Part shown: positions 1 to 11,969 of the stretch, in pieces
Layout: every line of letters begins with the position of its first letter
How positions within the stretch are numbered: the stretch's first letter is position 1
Source of the DNA: Phytophthora hibernalis
Taxonomy: Eukaryota > Oomycota > Peronosporomycetes > Peronosporales > Peronosporaceae
Reading direction: 5' to 3'
DNA length: 64,000 nucleotides
Assembly: GCA_012656075.1 (NCBI GenBank)
Contig: JAAKBF010000019.1
Coordinates: 248,001-312,000 of the forward strand
Notes under the pieces: generated by a model
Database searches by the model: none
The model's input: the letters and a program-made list of their open reading frames with translations, nothing else
Told to the model about the DNA's origin: nothing
Program-made: the position numbers and the translations under genes

Positions 1-3000
1 TTTTGAAGTTACGCCCTGTGAAAAGAGATTGATAGTCAAATGGCATATTAATATGTTTGAATATTTTCGAATATTCGAATGAATATTAATATTAATATTT
101 GATCTGGCTCGCCCATATTAATATAATCACTCGACGGGCGGAGGTCATATTAATATATTTGAATACATGCTTGTCAAAACCAAACACAAACTGAACGCTT
201 CAGGCCTCAATCCTCAAGCAACGTTTACTTTATGGTTTCCTGTCCATTGGTCTCGTTTCCGCTGCTGCTTCCACTTTTTGGAAGAAGAAGCCGCAGCGAT
301 GAAATGTGCTCGAGTCCCAGAACTCGAGGAGTGCGTCAAACAAAATGTACAGCTATGATGTTCGAAATAACGTGCGACTATCCGCTAACTAAGGTTTTCT
401 ATCTTATCGTTATTCCCCTAAGTAATGCATGGGTGCCGCTTTCATTTCATGCTTTGTTTGAACAACTTTTGCAGTGAAAACTGCGCCAAACGGTAAACGA
501 ACTCAGAATCAAGACAAGAGGAAACAGCGATCACGAAACTCTTTTAGGTACAACTACCCAACGCGCAGCAGCAGCTATTCATATAATTACAGTTGACAGC
601 AGGATGAGGATGGATTTAGCTCCTCCGAAACAACCAGCAGCGTACATACATATTTGGTTGAAAAGAACGGCATACCGGATTTAGGCTAGAGCAGACTAAG
701 CCTGTTTTTAAAACACTAGAATACATTGTCTTCCAGTCACCGCCGAAGTATGAATAAAGGAAGTTGCTAGTGGTACAAAACAGGAATGATGGTCACATGT
801 ATTTTACGCTGGTCATTTATGAAAATTACTAAATCTCTTTTTCCAAAAATCATGCGCGCGGCTGCCACCCAACTCATTATCGATTCTCCCGCTTCGCTGC
901 GCAGTCGCCCCTTCCGTCCGAGCTGCACGCGAGAGGCTGACGCTACACTCCTCGCACCGACGCTGCCTCTGCTGCTCGTACGTCTACCGCTTAATGCTCG
1001 TATTACCTAGGTGATGAATGCTTACTCGTGCCTATGCAGGGGGCTGAGGTATGCAAACGAAGCAAAGCGGAGGTCTGCAATGGTCGGCACGTGGTTGCCC
1101 TCACAATAACTTTTTGTCACTTATTTTCCTAGAAACCGCGCATGACCGAAGCCTAGGACTTAGCGTAAGGCGCAACGGGTGGGGCGGGACGCGATGCGGC
1201 GTGCCACGCAGCGCCGTCGTTAAGTCCGCTGGTGAGAATCAACGCGCGAGTGTCCACTCCCGCGCCCGCCTCGCCCCTCCCGTCTCGTTAGATGCACCTT
1301 TGATTGTACAAATATATGCCCGCGTACGTATTACAAGACTGTTACCAAGACATGTTCGTATACACTAGAGATGGCGTAGATTGAAGGCACTGTGCCGCGC
1401 GAGCACTAGCCACGAAGTTTTCGTGCGCTCAGACAACTTCGCCTAAACGGCTCTCAGTATCAATGGACCAATGACGGCGAGCCGTTTGCGCAACCTTGAA
1501 CTTGATATTTCTAAATATATCTCCGGATGGGGTAACTTTTGAAAACTATAAAACGTACTTAGAGAGATGGTTTGTACACGTACAAACTGTTTTGTACGTA
1601 TTGGTACCAGTTTGTACAAATACAAACAGTTTGTACGTGATTTGTACCTCTTAGCACGGCTATGTCTGGCCGTTTTGTACCACTAGCACGAGCCATGAAT
1701 AAATGGCGGGTTCTTAGTAAGAACCTGTAAGAACTTCTTACAGCGTACTTCGATGTAGCATATCTCCTGAAACGCACTAACTACGATTAAATACGGGTTT
1801 TAATAGGCTAAGGATACATAATACCTCCCGGATACCAGTCTGTGAATCCGGGACCGATTCGTGTAAATTCGTAGAGTCCAAGGTAATAAAAAATACATGA
1901 CCGACCATCTGGTTTTGGGGTGAACGGCCAGCATCGATAACTCGAAAAGGCGCGAAACTCAGAGATGTCGGTCAAGACAAGGTCGTCGGTGCGGCGGGCA
2001 TTGTAGCACTGGGGTGGCGCATGAAGTACCAGACGGCTCAAGGTGGAACGACACTCTCATCGACGCATTATGACCAGAGGTGGCTGCGACTGTCGCTGGC
2101 GGTCTTTGCGGCGGCGACCAGTTCTGCGTCTGAGACGCCTGGAGCTACATACACCCTGGACTTGAGCAACGATTCCGCGATAGACAACGCATGGGCGCGT
2201 GGGTGATGCGGCAGAAAGCGGCAAGTGCGGAGTTGGAGCTTCACAGTAGGGCAAGAGTGGAGATAATGTACTTGTGGTATTTAGCAAGGTATGATCCCAA
2301 TGGTTTCCTGGAAGCGACTCATACCATTAATTAAATAAAATTTAACCTGTTCTGCTTAACCATCGATTGGAACTATTCATCCAAGCCTGTGGTGGAGTTG
2401 GCGACAACTCCAACCAGTGAGCATTTTTAATATCGTGGTGAAGTCTTTTACACATACGAAGGTCTGCCTTTAAAGAAAGTCTATGTTCGAGTTTGTTTTG
2501 ATGCGCAGGTCCGCGGGAGCCGTCGGGTATCCTGGGCGGTCTCCGAGATCGCTCATCCCGGACGATAACTTAAATTAAATACGCACGTGGGCGAATACTA
2601 CAGAAAACGTAATCATGTTCTGTCCGAGACCGCTATAGCCTGCCGTATTATTGTGAATTCCGGCTAAATTTGTCGAATAAGGTCTATTGCGTTAGGTCGG
2701 CAAAGATCGACCCAATACAAAATCCAAGTCAAATCACTTGTTTTGGTTGTTCTGTTAAGTACGAATCCGACTACGGCCTGTCTATCGGCCCCGATAGTAA
2801 AGCCAAGTGAACGATTCGCCGCCGGTTTGCCGGGGGTCGATTTACGAATCGAACAATCCAGTTTTGAGTTGAACTCAAAATAAACGTTCAAATATTAATA
2901 TTCATGCAAGCGAGCTGAAACGAATAAATATGAATATTCGAATTCATATTCGATTCTAAAAGCTAAAGAATTTCACCATCCTAATGATATACTTGATTTT

Positions 3001-3100
3001 TGTACATACCTACATGGCTGATTTAATCTGGCGCAGTGCCAAAATGGCCACTTGTATGGACAAGGATTGCTGTGGTGTAGTAATTTCGAGTTTCGGGACA
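1..3100. other. gene-free, AT-variable repeat-like region
   Basis: No ORF here has recognisable motifs; all are short and mutually overlapping. The first 170 bases and 2890-2960 are rich in ATTAAT/AATATT palindromic words. A TTTGTAC-rich hairpin lies at 1571-1681 (separate entry). I see no RNA gene and no transposase domain. Most likely decayed repeat DNA. Confidence 0.5.
1571..1681. repeat. TTTGTAC repeat cluster with 13-bp inverted repeat
   Basis: About six TTTGTAC words occur in 110 bp. CACGTACAAACTG (1577-1589) and its exact reverse complement CAGTTTGTACGTG (1627-1639) form perfect 13-bp arms around a 37-base spacer. Function unknown; possibly the end of a miniature transposon. Confidence 0.55.
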
Positions 3101-4250
3101 CGCCTCAACTAGGACCCTCCTGTCATAGGAGTGGTGGATCCTTAGGAATGGAGATGCACGGTAGTGACTCGGCTATGTCCACAAAAGCGCGGTCTTAGGA
3201 CCAGACCATTACGGTAAAAGGAGTCCGAGCTAAGTCTAAGGAGCAGAGATCACCAGTACGACCCAGTGGGAACTTAGGAACCGAAATTCCCGGTACCGAC
3301 TCGGCGGATCTTCCGGATACGGTTGTCCGCATAATAACCGAGCTCACAGTCGGCGCCCGGCTGGAGAGGCGGCCCAGACGCCGGAGAGACGCGGAACTCG
3401 GCTGAGGGTCGACGGAGATCCATAACGACACTGCATACTAGAAGATCGTATGGGAACGCGCCAACCGACAGAGGCCGAGCTCAAGGGGCATCTACTGGAT
3501 TTCAGAGCCAGCGAACTCGGCTGAGGAGTCGGACGAGGTTGAAACGACTCCATTTCATTTAATATTTATATAGGATATGTAGGAAACCAAGAAAAGGACC
3601 TTTCAGGTCCTCAGAAGATAACAGAACTAACAAAGCAGAATTTTCTAAGTCCAAGACAAGTGTAGACCTCTCCGGTAAGTCCCTGCACGGGCTGGATTAT
3701 GCCTGCCGTTGACACCCGAGAAGCATAGCTTGTAGGGTGTTGACTTGTAGCGCCAAGAGAATAGGTCGGCCCGGGGTAGGGTGTGTCTCGCTACGCGCGA
3801 AGAAGAAATCTTGCCGAGCTCGGCGAGTCGGTACGTCGGATAGCCCGGGTGCCGTAACACTTTCAGTCGAGCAGCTTTTGCCTCGGCGACCCGTAAAAGC
3901 GCTCGCGCGCTGTTGTCCACCCATTGGTGGAGGACACGGGAGTTAAGTACAGTGGTCAGCAGAACTCGGCTGACCCTGGAAGATAAGCTGGCTTGGTTGC
4001 CTCGCATTCAACGAGAGTGAGACACTACCTGACCCGGAAGGGCTGAATCGCTTGGGGATAATTCAGCGAGGGCCAACAACGCCGACCTAACTCGGCGATT
4101 GTTGTGATTGCAAGGTAGAATTCCACGTCTGGCGAAATTGTGTGTTTTGCAACACCTCATTGCTAAAACCAGCGCGTTAACACAAGTAGCGTATTTCTAC
4201 CAATCATAGATCGAACATATCCAAACGCCGAGCGTCAACGCGAATATTAA
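3100..4250. other. non-coding repeat-like region with recurrent ACTCGGC
   Basis: No credible gene. ACTCGGC recurs near 3167, 3296, 3386, 3517, 3965 and 4090, several times as AACTCGGCTGA. The composition differs from the AT-rich DNA to the left. It may be a degraded LTR or non-autonomous element, but no ends were found. Confidence 0.4.
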
Positions 4251-4264
4251 GGGGTCAGAATTAG
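4251..4264 (+). repeat. Harbinger left TIR
   Basis: GGGGTCAGAATTAG matches the reverse complement of 15243-15256 exactly over 14 bases. Confidence 0.8.
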
Positions 4265-4361
4265 GAAATGATGCGAAAAATATGAGCGTCGCCGAAATGA
4301 CCAGAAATCTTTCAAAATATCACCCCGGTCAGATATCAGATGGCTGGTCATTTTTCTTTGA

Positions 4362-5749
4362 CATTCACTCTGCAACTTCAACCCAGCATCGACGTCACTC
4401 GACCACGCCTCGCGTCTCCACCGCCGGCAGCTTACTGCAGACCTCATCCGCAGCCTGGCGGTGGCGTGCCTTGATGAAGAGGACTACGAAGACTTCCTCT
4501 CACTCGATGGTCTGTTTGACAGCTCTCACTTAACTCTCTGTTCGACATGGAGGAAGATTTGTGGATGGATACCCCGATCGATGATCTCGCTGAGGTGCTG
4601 ATGCTGGTTGAGGGCAACCGATACCTATCGCTGCGCCAACCCTACGCCAAAAGCCTCGATTTCGTGACAAATTACTTTCTGAGGTTGCCTGATGAAAACT
4701 TTCGACAGCTTACGTGGATGTCAAAGGCGTCGTTTCAGTTCGTGCTCTCCGAGATTGAAGGACATTCCGTCTTTCACAACAACAGCCATCATCCGCAAGC
4801 TGACGTCACACTGCAACTTGCTGTTGCTTTGGACCGCTTTGGGAACTACGGAAACGGCGCATCGCTCGGAAGAACTCTCAAATTGTGGGGAATCGGCAAG
4901 GGGACGTGTGTTCTGTACACGACGCGCGTTTTGGAAGCTCTGAACGAGCTAGCATCAAAACACGTCGTGTGGCCTAACAAACGAATCCGCAAGGCCATGT
5001 CGACACGCATGGCAACCAAAGGAGTCAAGGGTCGTGTGGGTTTCGTCGATGGCACAACGTTTCCTCTCTCCCAGAAGCCTGCGGTGGACGGCGAATGCTA
5101 CTTTGATCGCTACAGCATCAATGGCCAAATAGTGTGCGACGACTCGCGACGCATCATTGCGTTCTATGGTGGCTGGCCGGGTTCTTGCTGCGACAGCACA
5201 GTGTATGCAACTCGCCAAGGACGCCAAGAAGACCCACTTTCTCTCCCGAGGGAGTACTTAATTGGCGATTCAGCTTATGCTGCTGATCGCTGCGGCTATA
5301 CTCTGGTTCCTGCGTACCGGAAGAACATGAAAGGCTCGGACATTGAGGCATTCAACACATGCATTGCTCATGTTCGCGTTGTAAACGAGCACACAATCGG
5401 GGTGTTGAAAGGCAGGTGGTCGTCTTTGTGAGAGCTGCGGGTCCAGCTCAACAAGAAGGAAGACATGGAAACGATTCTGCGCTGGATCACGGCATGCATT
5501 GTCCTGCATAACATGCTGATCTGCCACAGCGACGACTGGACGAGTGATGACCAAAGCTCCGATGAAGATAGTGACGAGCCCGAAGAGGAAAAGAGCGACT
5601 ACGAAGATGACTCCGATGACGATGATGAATTTATCTTCCGCCGCCGTCTGAAGCAAAAAGCGATTCGAAGGGTGGAACGAGAGAGGTGGAATTCTCTGGT
5701 ACCGCAAACTTCATGCACTAGGATATTACTCAGCGATCTAGCAGCATAA
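4362..5749 (+). pseudogene. Harbinger-type transposase (HARBI1-like nuclease), broken
   Basis: The product would be the catalytic nuclease of the Harbinger element. The main open stretch is 4547-5431 and continues in the same frame at 5432-5749, so only the TGA at 5429-5431 separates them. DDE_Tnp_4 landmarks are visible: GFVDGTTFPL (first Asp), CCDSTVY (second Asp), GDSAYA, and NEHTIGVLKGRW (acidic residue of the last motif). The tail is acidic (runs of D/E near 5535-5625). Upstream, 4362-4545 encodes a plausible N-terminus (LTADLIRSLAVACLDEEDY) in another frame with no ATG, joined by an apparent one-base loss just before 4547. The frameshift could be an assembly error, but the internal stop is a substitution, so the copy is probably dead. 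Confidence 0.85.
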
Positions 5750-6037
5750 ACGACATCGTTAGCAAAAGCACCTGCCTTGTGTCATACTGCTTGATCTTCC
5801 TTGTTCTTTCCTCACTCCAGCAGCGTGCATATAGCATCTCAACCAGGGATGGTCTGAGGGCTACCTACGCATCCAAAGCATCGGCGTCGCCGACGTCGAT
5901 AGGATCAGAAATACCGCCACCCATACGGGGAGCACGGCGGCTCTCAACAGTGCTGTATGCTTGGTTTCGACCACTGGACACACGAGTGGTAGCTGGGACA
6001 CATACACACCCTTTGGTCAGTATATACAGCAAGTTTG

Positions 6038-7379
6038 TCACAAGCTGTACTTACGTATTTGGGCCTGCAGTCCAGCTACGTGAAGAAACTCTTCAATTTC
6101 TTGGGGACCTCTTCCTTGTTGGACAAGTGCCATCAGCAATTCATGGCGGCGCGTGGATTCTTGTTCTCGTCGGATTGCTTTCTGTTCTTGAATCCATCGA
6201 TCATGTCTGATGTTCTCCTTGTTTTCTTCTTGGTTGAGTCTTCGCTCGAAAAGGGCGTTTCTTGCTTTTTATTCTCTGCATACGCCATCGACATTGAAAC
6301 TCGATTTTCCCGAGCAGAATGCGGCTGATCGGTGTTGCTTTTTGGCTCGGAATCAGTGGTCGAAGCATTTGTCAGCGAAAGCGGCCTCAACGCACGCTTA
6401 TGGGTTGTCTTCTTTTTCTTACTCGAGGACCTTTTGGTTCCTGGGGCATTGTTGGACGACCGTATATTTACCCTCTGCTTCTTAGAGCTGCTTGAGACTT
6501 GCGGAGGTTGAGTTTGCTGGAGATGAGAGACGACACGGTTTCTTTCAGCGGCGAGCTGGGACTGAGATCATCATCTGACAGCCCCAACTCGTCCCCACTC
6601 GCAACAGCTTCTTGTGTTCCTGTTGCAGCTCGTACTTGAGGAACTAGGTCTTCCATCTTCGTCTGATGATGGCAGTGGTAGTGGCGGCGGCGACCAGGCG
6701 TCAAAGCGAAGATCAGGTTCCTCGCAGTTGGTTGATATGTTGTCATCGACATCACTTCCAGCAGCCGTGACATGTTCGGCAGCACGACTAGCAGCATTTC
6801 CAGCATCATACCGATAACCAACTGCATCTTCACAGCCATCATCACGCCGAACATTGCGCACATTTTCAAATCCGACAGCACGGAATGCATCACCACCGCT
6901 TCCAACACCATGCCCCACCGCGTTGAGTCTCAGTGCCACTCGCTGCGTTACTGCTAGCCCCACTGTTACCGTCGCTTGACGGCAGAGTTTCTTCCTGCCC
7001 TCGCTAATCACAGCTCCAAGCTCCCTTGTCGCAGCCGCGTCCACGTTGGGCTTCCCCCAAACAAAATCTACATCCGGGCGAAATGAGGGCACATTTTATC
7101 AAGCTTGCCTGGAATTGATAGCCCCGCTGTAATTTCCTTCTCTGTAAGCCCCATGCCCGTCTCAGATCGCTTGATGCTGAGCGTCCGCGTAAACTTGGTC
7201 TTGTACGTGTTCTAACGGCGCTTCATACTGTCAGCAGACAGTAATTTCAGCCCTGGCGTCTTGGATACAGCGTGGAGGTGCTCCGCTAGCTTCTTGAACG
7301 CATCCGGCTTCGTAGTTTTGGCGCCTACGGCCGTCTTCTTCTCGCAGCCATGAATCATAACGAAGTTGACCGGATTCTC
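6038..7379 (-). pseudogene. Harbinger ORF2, Myb/SANT-like DNA-binding protein, main part
   Basis: Read leftward from 7379, this continues the protein whose N-terminus lies at 14848-14933. Recognisable segments are NFVMIHGCEKKTAVGAKTTK, then YKTKFTRTLSIKRSETGMG, then a Ser/Asp-rich linker, then a basic coiled segment (NQEENKENIRHDRWIQEQKA) ending with a stop at 6038-6040. In Harbinger elements the Myb-like partner recruits the nuclease to the TIRs. There is an in-frame TAG near 7203 and several frame changes between 7085 and 6390. Insertion of the LTR element at 7380 removes the first ~28 residues. Identity is inferred from position and charge pattern; no exact Myb signature was verified. Confidence 0.65.
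7375..7379. repeat. target site duplication, left
   Basis: TTCTC, matched by 14848-14852 after the right LTR. Five bases is typical of Ty3/Gypsy-type integrases. Confidence 0.75.
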
Positions 7380-7684
7380 TGCAACGGGGTACACCGACGT
7401 GTACCCAAGTTACATAAAGAGTGACGGATGTCACTCTTTAGAGTCCATGGTACGTGGTACCGGTTGGCAGTGAGCCAACCATGCACGCTCTTTAGCTATT
7501 ACTATAGATGACTTAGAGTTTGTATGCTACAAGCTTAACTCAACTATAAAATATATTCAGTCTTTATCTTGCTATCAAACCCGCAGACAGTTCCCTTAGG
7601 CCGGGAACTGTGAACTTATCGTTCACTGAGAGCCTTTGCTCTCTTACGCTTCCTCAAGGCAAGGTGCTGCGTGACCCCGTCACA
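7380..7684 (+). repeat. 5' LTR
   Basis: Matches the split 3' LTR (11463-11614 plus 14698-14847) almost base for base, with a few differences, e.g. one extra base in TTAGCTATTACT. It holds a TATAAAATATAT box-like stretch (about 7544) and a perfect 8-bp hairpin, CAGTTCCC with GGGAACTG around 7589-7612. It ends GTGACCCCGTCACA. Confidence 0.85.
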
Positions 7685-7768
7685 CTTGGTAGCACTTGTA
7701 GTCAATCTCGCGCCTACGCGGGTAGATTGAACTACCTGATCCTCTGTGATCTCACGGAGTGAGTCACG

Positions 7769-8704
7769 ATGAACCGCAGTGAGTTTCCTCACTTGAACGA
7801 CTCGCAGTTCGAGTCCGTTCGGAAGATTGGAGGCATCTTCGGAAGAGATGTCCTCCGAGGCTTGGCAACGCCAGCCGAGCAAGAAGAACGCGTGGCTGCG
7901 TTCGACGCGTACGAGAGTGAGCTCGTCGCGCATGTGCAGGAAAACCTTCAGGCCTCTATGGACAAGCCGAAGCCGGTCCATCCGAAGCCTTTGAGGCTGA
8001 CCGTGCCTCCGTTTGAAGGGAAGGAAGGTGAAAACCTTCACTTCTGTATCGGAGAGGTTGAGATCGCCATGCGGGCCGGTCTCATCTCGGATCAGGATCT
8101 TCGCGTTGTGCAACTTTGGCGGACGTGCCAAGAACTGGGCGTACACTCTGGAGACGATGTCTCCTGGATGCTTCGCATCCTAGGCACAGCTGTGCGAGCA
8201 GCTTCGCGCTGCTTTTCTCCCGGCAAACGGTGCCTTCCGACAACGTTCACGGTTTTTCGCTTGCAAGCAACGGAAACGTGAGCTGTACGAGTACGTACAA
8301 GAGATGCGCACGTTGGCGTCAACCCCTTGGCTGAAGACGTCAAGACGACAGTCTTCATGGACGGCTTTAAGGTCGGTCCTGCGCGCACGCAGCTGTTCCA
8401 TGTACACGCATCCACCATGGAGGAGGCGATTAAGCTCGCCCTCCAAGAAGAGTACAGCCATAAGCAGACTGGCACTTCGGTTGTTGCACCAATTGTCGTC
8501 GTGGACAACGAGCCAGAGCCCATGGACTTGAGCTCTGCTGAGATGAGTTCGGTCCGCTGTTATACATGCGCCGGACTGGGACACTACCAACGAATGTGTC
8601 CCTCGACTGGAGTGGTAAAGGAACCTTTCCCGAAAGCTCAAGGGCCTAGCAGTCGCTGGCGCAAGCCGCGGCCGTCTGGCCAAGGATACCCCGGCCACCA
8701 GTAG
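7769..8704 (+). pseudogene. gag-like protein with CCHC zinc knuckle, frame-broken
   Basis: Capsid/nucleocapsid gene of the LTR element. The ATG at 7769 lies 84 bases after the LTR. The segment to about 8107 contains PPFEGKEGENLHF and ends in a retrotransposon-gag-like helix region. The same frame reopens at about 8327 (DVKTTVFMDGFKVGPARTQL) after two compensating shifts. Near 8555-8600 lies the nucleic-acid-binding knuckle C-YT-C-AGLG-H-YQRM-C (CX2CX4HX4C). It stops at 8702-8704 after GHQ. Too damaged to make a full Gag, although part of the damage may be assembly error. Confidence 0.75.
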
Positions 8705-11456
8705 TGGTGGGGAAGACCCGAGTCTTCGTGACGGGTGCGCGGGCGGCGCGCACCGCGAAGGCTTTGCGGGTGAGGGACTTTGTCTCTCGAGTTGGCGAAG
8801 AGCAACGCTTGGTTGCTGATAGTACACGCAAGTGTACGGGATGTAAATATCCCTTGGATGTTCCGGTACCTGGGGCGTCAAATGTTGTTGTACGCCGCCG
8901 GGGTATTGCCAACGCTCTGTGCAAGGGCAATGACATTGGTCTGTAAAGACCTGGTTGTCACAATCTCGAATACCTGTACAACATTGAGCCGTACGTGGTT
9001 GCGAACACGTACGATGGGTACGTGGTGCCACGGACGCACGCACCCTTGAACCGTACGTGGTTGTGAGCACGTACGATGTCCACTTGGGTTTGCTGCGCCA
9101 CGAATGCACAAACCCTGAGCCATTTGGCGCGGTAGGCTCTTAGGGGCTAGCCAGCCTCCGGGTTCTGACAGAGCATTGGTGAGTAATGTTCACACCTCCG
9201 TCCGGAACCGAGGCTCCCATGGACGCCTGTGGAATGCAATGGAGGCCTCTGTTGCTAACGAACCTGCAACAAGCCCAAGGGTCTTAGATGTCTCCAGACC
9301 CGCGTGGGAAGATGCAATGCCAGCATCTTCCAGCGCACCAAGTCGTCGCCGTACGGACATCGACGGACTTCGTGAAGGACGACGTCCCTCTACAAGAGGG
9401 CGTAAGCCCACGTGAGACCGGAAAGGTCGAGACCGTGGCCAGCGCCGAGGTTGCTAGCGGCACCTCTAGTGTAGGTAACATAGTTCCACATTGGCCGGTA
9501 CAGGCTCCAGACGCTGTACCAAGACAAGTTACGGCTGTGGGTAACACATGATCACGCCAAGAGTCCCGACACGACGTCAGGGCTGAAGCACCAGGAAAAA
9601 GCTCGGAGTCGATAGCAGAAGAATGCTATCATATCTTCGACGGCATGACTGGTCTGTCCAGTTGGAGGCCCTGTGGGAGATGTCGGATTTCCTGCATCTC
9701 GATGCTATGCAGATCGACAGGGCTCTATGCCCAGCATGTGTGCCTGCAGCACCAGTAGCACACATCGCTGTCAGTCGTCGCGCCGTACGTGCTTCGACTG
9801 ACGTCTTGTTGATAAGCTCAACCGCAAGGGTGGATTAAGTCCACGTGAGGTCAATAAGGCCAAGCCCGCGGCCAAGGTAGAGGTGCGTTTTTTACGCTAC
9901 CTCTAGTGTGGGTAACCAAATACCACACGGAGTCAAACAGGACTCTTGAAGCCTCCAACAATACGCCTCTGGACGTGGGTAGCCAAGTTCCATGTCAGGA
10001 TGACCGTCGACGACGCCGTCGACGGCACATGTCGGGTCTGGTCTTGTATCAGACCGGAGTCGCTACGAACGACTCGGAGCAAAGCTCCCCTAGCATGGAC
10101 TGCTCGACGGTGTACCTTTCGGTGAGGCCGTACGTGGACGTGGTGTCGACGAACACACTGTCCCACCTCCCACTGGATCGACACGAGGCCAATGATTGAC
10201 CTCGTGCCCAGCACAACGTACTGTGCCACCGGACACACGGTCGCCCAGACCTAAACTGAAGAGGAAGTCGCAGGTTGCGCTTCCTGTGTGGGTAACATAG
10301 CTCCACACACCAAGGTGGGTAACATAGTTCCGCACGAGTCGTAACAACTCGGAAGAGGTGAGGCCATTAAGACCTTACCTGACGTGGGTAACATCGTTGC
10401 ACGTCAAGTCGCGCAGACTCAAACTGCTAGCGGTCTGGCTGCATGCCAGCCGCGGTCGACAAGGTCGACCGGACACGGCTTTGGTCGTAATAGGGAGAGG
10501 CTCGGAAATACCTTTCCTCCCGAGTCTCTGTTAAGACTAGCTTCCTTACGGAAGGCGATGTTGGTATGGCCAACAACCGTATGCGTAATACTAGTGCACA
10601 GGCTCGTACGGCTAGCACCGACAGCAATTGGGTGCTGATGTGTACGCTTGTGGCACTCGAGGTGGCCGTGGTACTTTCCGTACACGGCGTACCTCTGGTG
10701 TACGGGGTCGCGACCCTGTACGCCGTCGTGGTCGTGTACCTGAACAACGACGTGGTCACGACCCGTACGCCAATGTGGTCATGAACCTCCCGCCACAATG
10801 ATTGAAGTACCGTTGGGTACGTTGGTGTCTATGCCCGACACCGACGCGTTTTTGTTTGATACCCAAGACTCGGGGAAGAGCTTGCGGCTCCACCCGGCAA
10901 GCTCTAGGCTGCTAATAGCGGCCGTCGAATGACAACCTGAAGCATGATGCTTCTATGCTATGGTCAATGCATGACCTGAGTCCTTGTATGGCAACAAGGG
11001 TCGACCGTAGCTAGCGTGACCCATACCGGCCAGCTATCATGCCAGGAGATGAGCTGAGAGCTCACTCCACTCTGGGGCTATACGATAGCCTTCGAGGTGT
11101 AGCCCTGAGCGAGAGGTACAATACACACAAAGTATCAGGAGGGCCCACGGGTCCTCCGCCGTGAACTGCAGGTGGTCGAGGAGGACCATCGCACGTTTGG
11201 ATGCTATTACATCCCGTGCCGAAGCACTAGACGCTAGCTAGTGCCCAACCCCAGGCCGACTGTGCCCATGGGCATTGCGGCCAATGTCGTCGCGAGTGCA
11301 AGGATGCAGCTCGCAGTGTCCGCCGTGGACACAAGTCACTGCGTGACCGACAAGAGGGCGCGCCAGTCGTGCTTAGGCTGCGCCCGAGAATTGCCCCTTT
11401 GGGTGTTCGAATTCTCTCACTTCTGATTGGAGAATCAGGTGTGATTCTCAGTTAAG
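8705..11456 (+). other. internal region of LTR element without pol; repeated VGNIVPH-type motif
   Basis: About 2.75 kb with only short, broken ORFs. A motif close to GTGGGTAACATAGTTCCAC occurs about seven times (near 9473, 9537, 9905, 9978, 10287, 10315 and 10385). In one frame it reads V-G-N-I-V-P-H; as nucleic acid it can pair at its ends. Another recurring word is CGTACGTGGTTGNGANCACGTACGATG (two copies at about 8990-9080). No retroviral enzyme motif seen. Confidence 0.6.
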
Positions 11457-11466
11457 GGGGAGGGGG
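11454..11466 (+). other. polypurine tract of LTR element
   Basis: AAGGGGGAGGGGG directly precedes TACACCGACG, the position where the 3' LTR begins to match the 5' LTR. This is the expected plus-strand priming site. The exact LTR boundary inside the G run is ambiguous. Confidence 0.65.
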
Positions 11467-11614
11467 TACACCGACGTGTACCCAAGTTACATAAAGAGTG
11501 ACGGATGTCACTCTTTAGAGTCCACGGTACGTGGTACCGGTTGGCTGTGAGCCAACCATGCACGCTCTTTAGCTTTACTATAGATGACTTAGCGTTTGTA
11601 TGCTACAAGCTTAA
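11463..11614 (+). repeat. 3' LTR, left part
   Basis: Matches 7386 onward of the 5' LTR up to the word AAGCTTAA, where the piggyBac element has entered. Confidence 0.85.
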
Positions 11615-11638
11615 CCCTTTAGTTACCAGACCAGTTAT

Positions 11639-11748
11639 AGGTCCATGTGGACCTGTAAGTGCATCAGTGATAGTTTTTATTGGCTGAAAATAAGTGCGTA
11701 CATTGGAAAAGGCAGCTTGGGACTCATTAGAGGTCCATACAGACCTCT
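11639..11748. repeat. two subterminal palindromes of piggyBac left end
   Basis: AGGTCCATGTGGACCT at 11639-11654 and AGAGGTC-CATACA-GACCTCT at 11729-11748 share the core AGGTCCAT...GACCT. They could be transposase-binding subterminal repeats. Confidence 0.5.
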
Positions 11749-11969
11749 ACCAGGCACTTAGCCAGGCCACCAAGCGTGCCAAATCGTGTTCGTTACTGCG
11801 ATATTTGCGCGAAACAGGTTTCAGCTCTCCCCGTCCACACTTATCGACGTACAACCGAGACGATGGCTAGTTGGGAGACGTTGGAGGCGCACCACGAGTA
11901 CCTACTTGAAGACATTGCGGTAGATGACCTAGTCGAGGACTGGGAGAGGCTCTCGGTGATGGTGACGGC

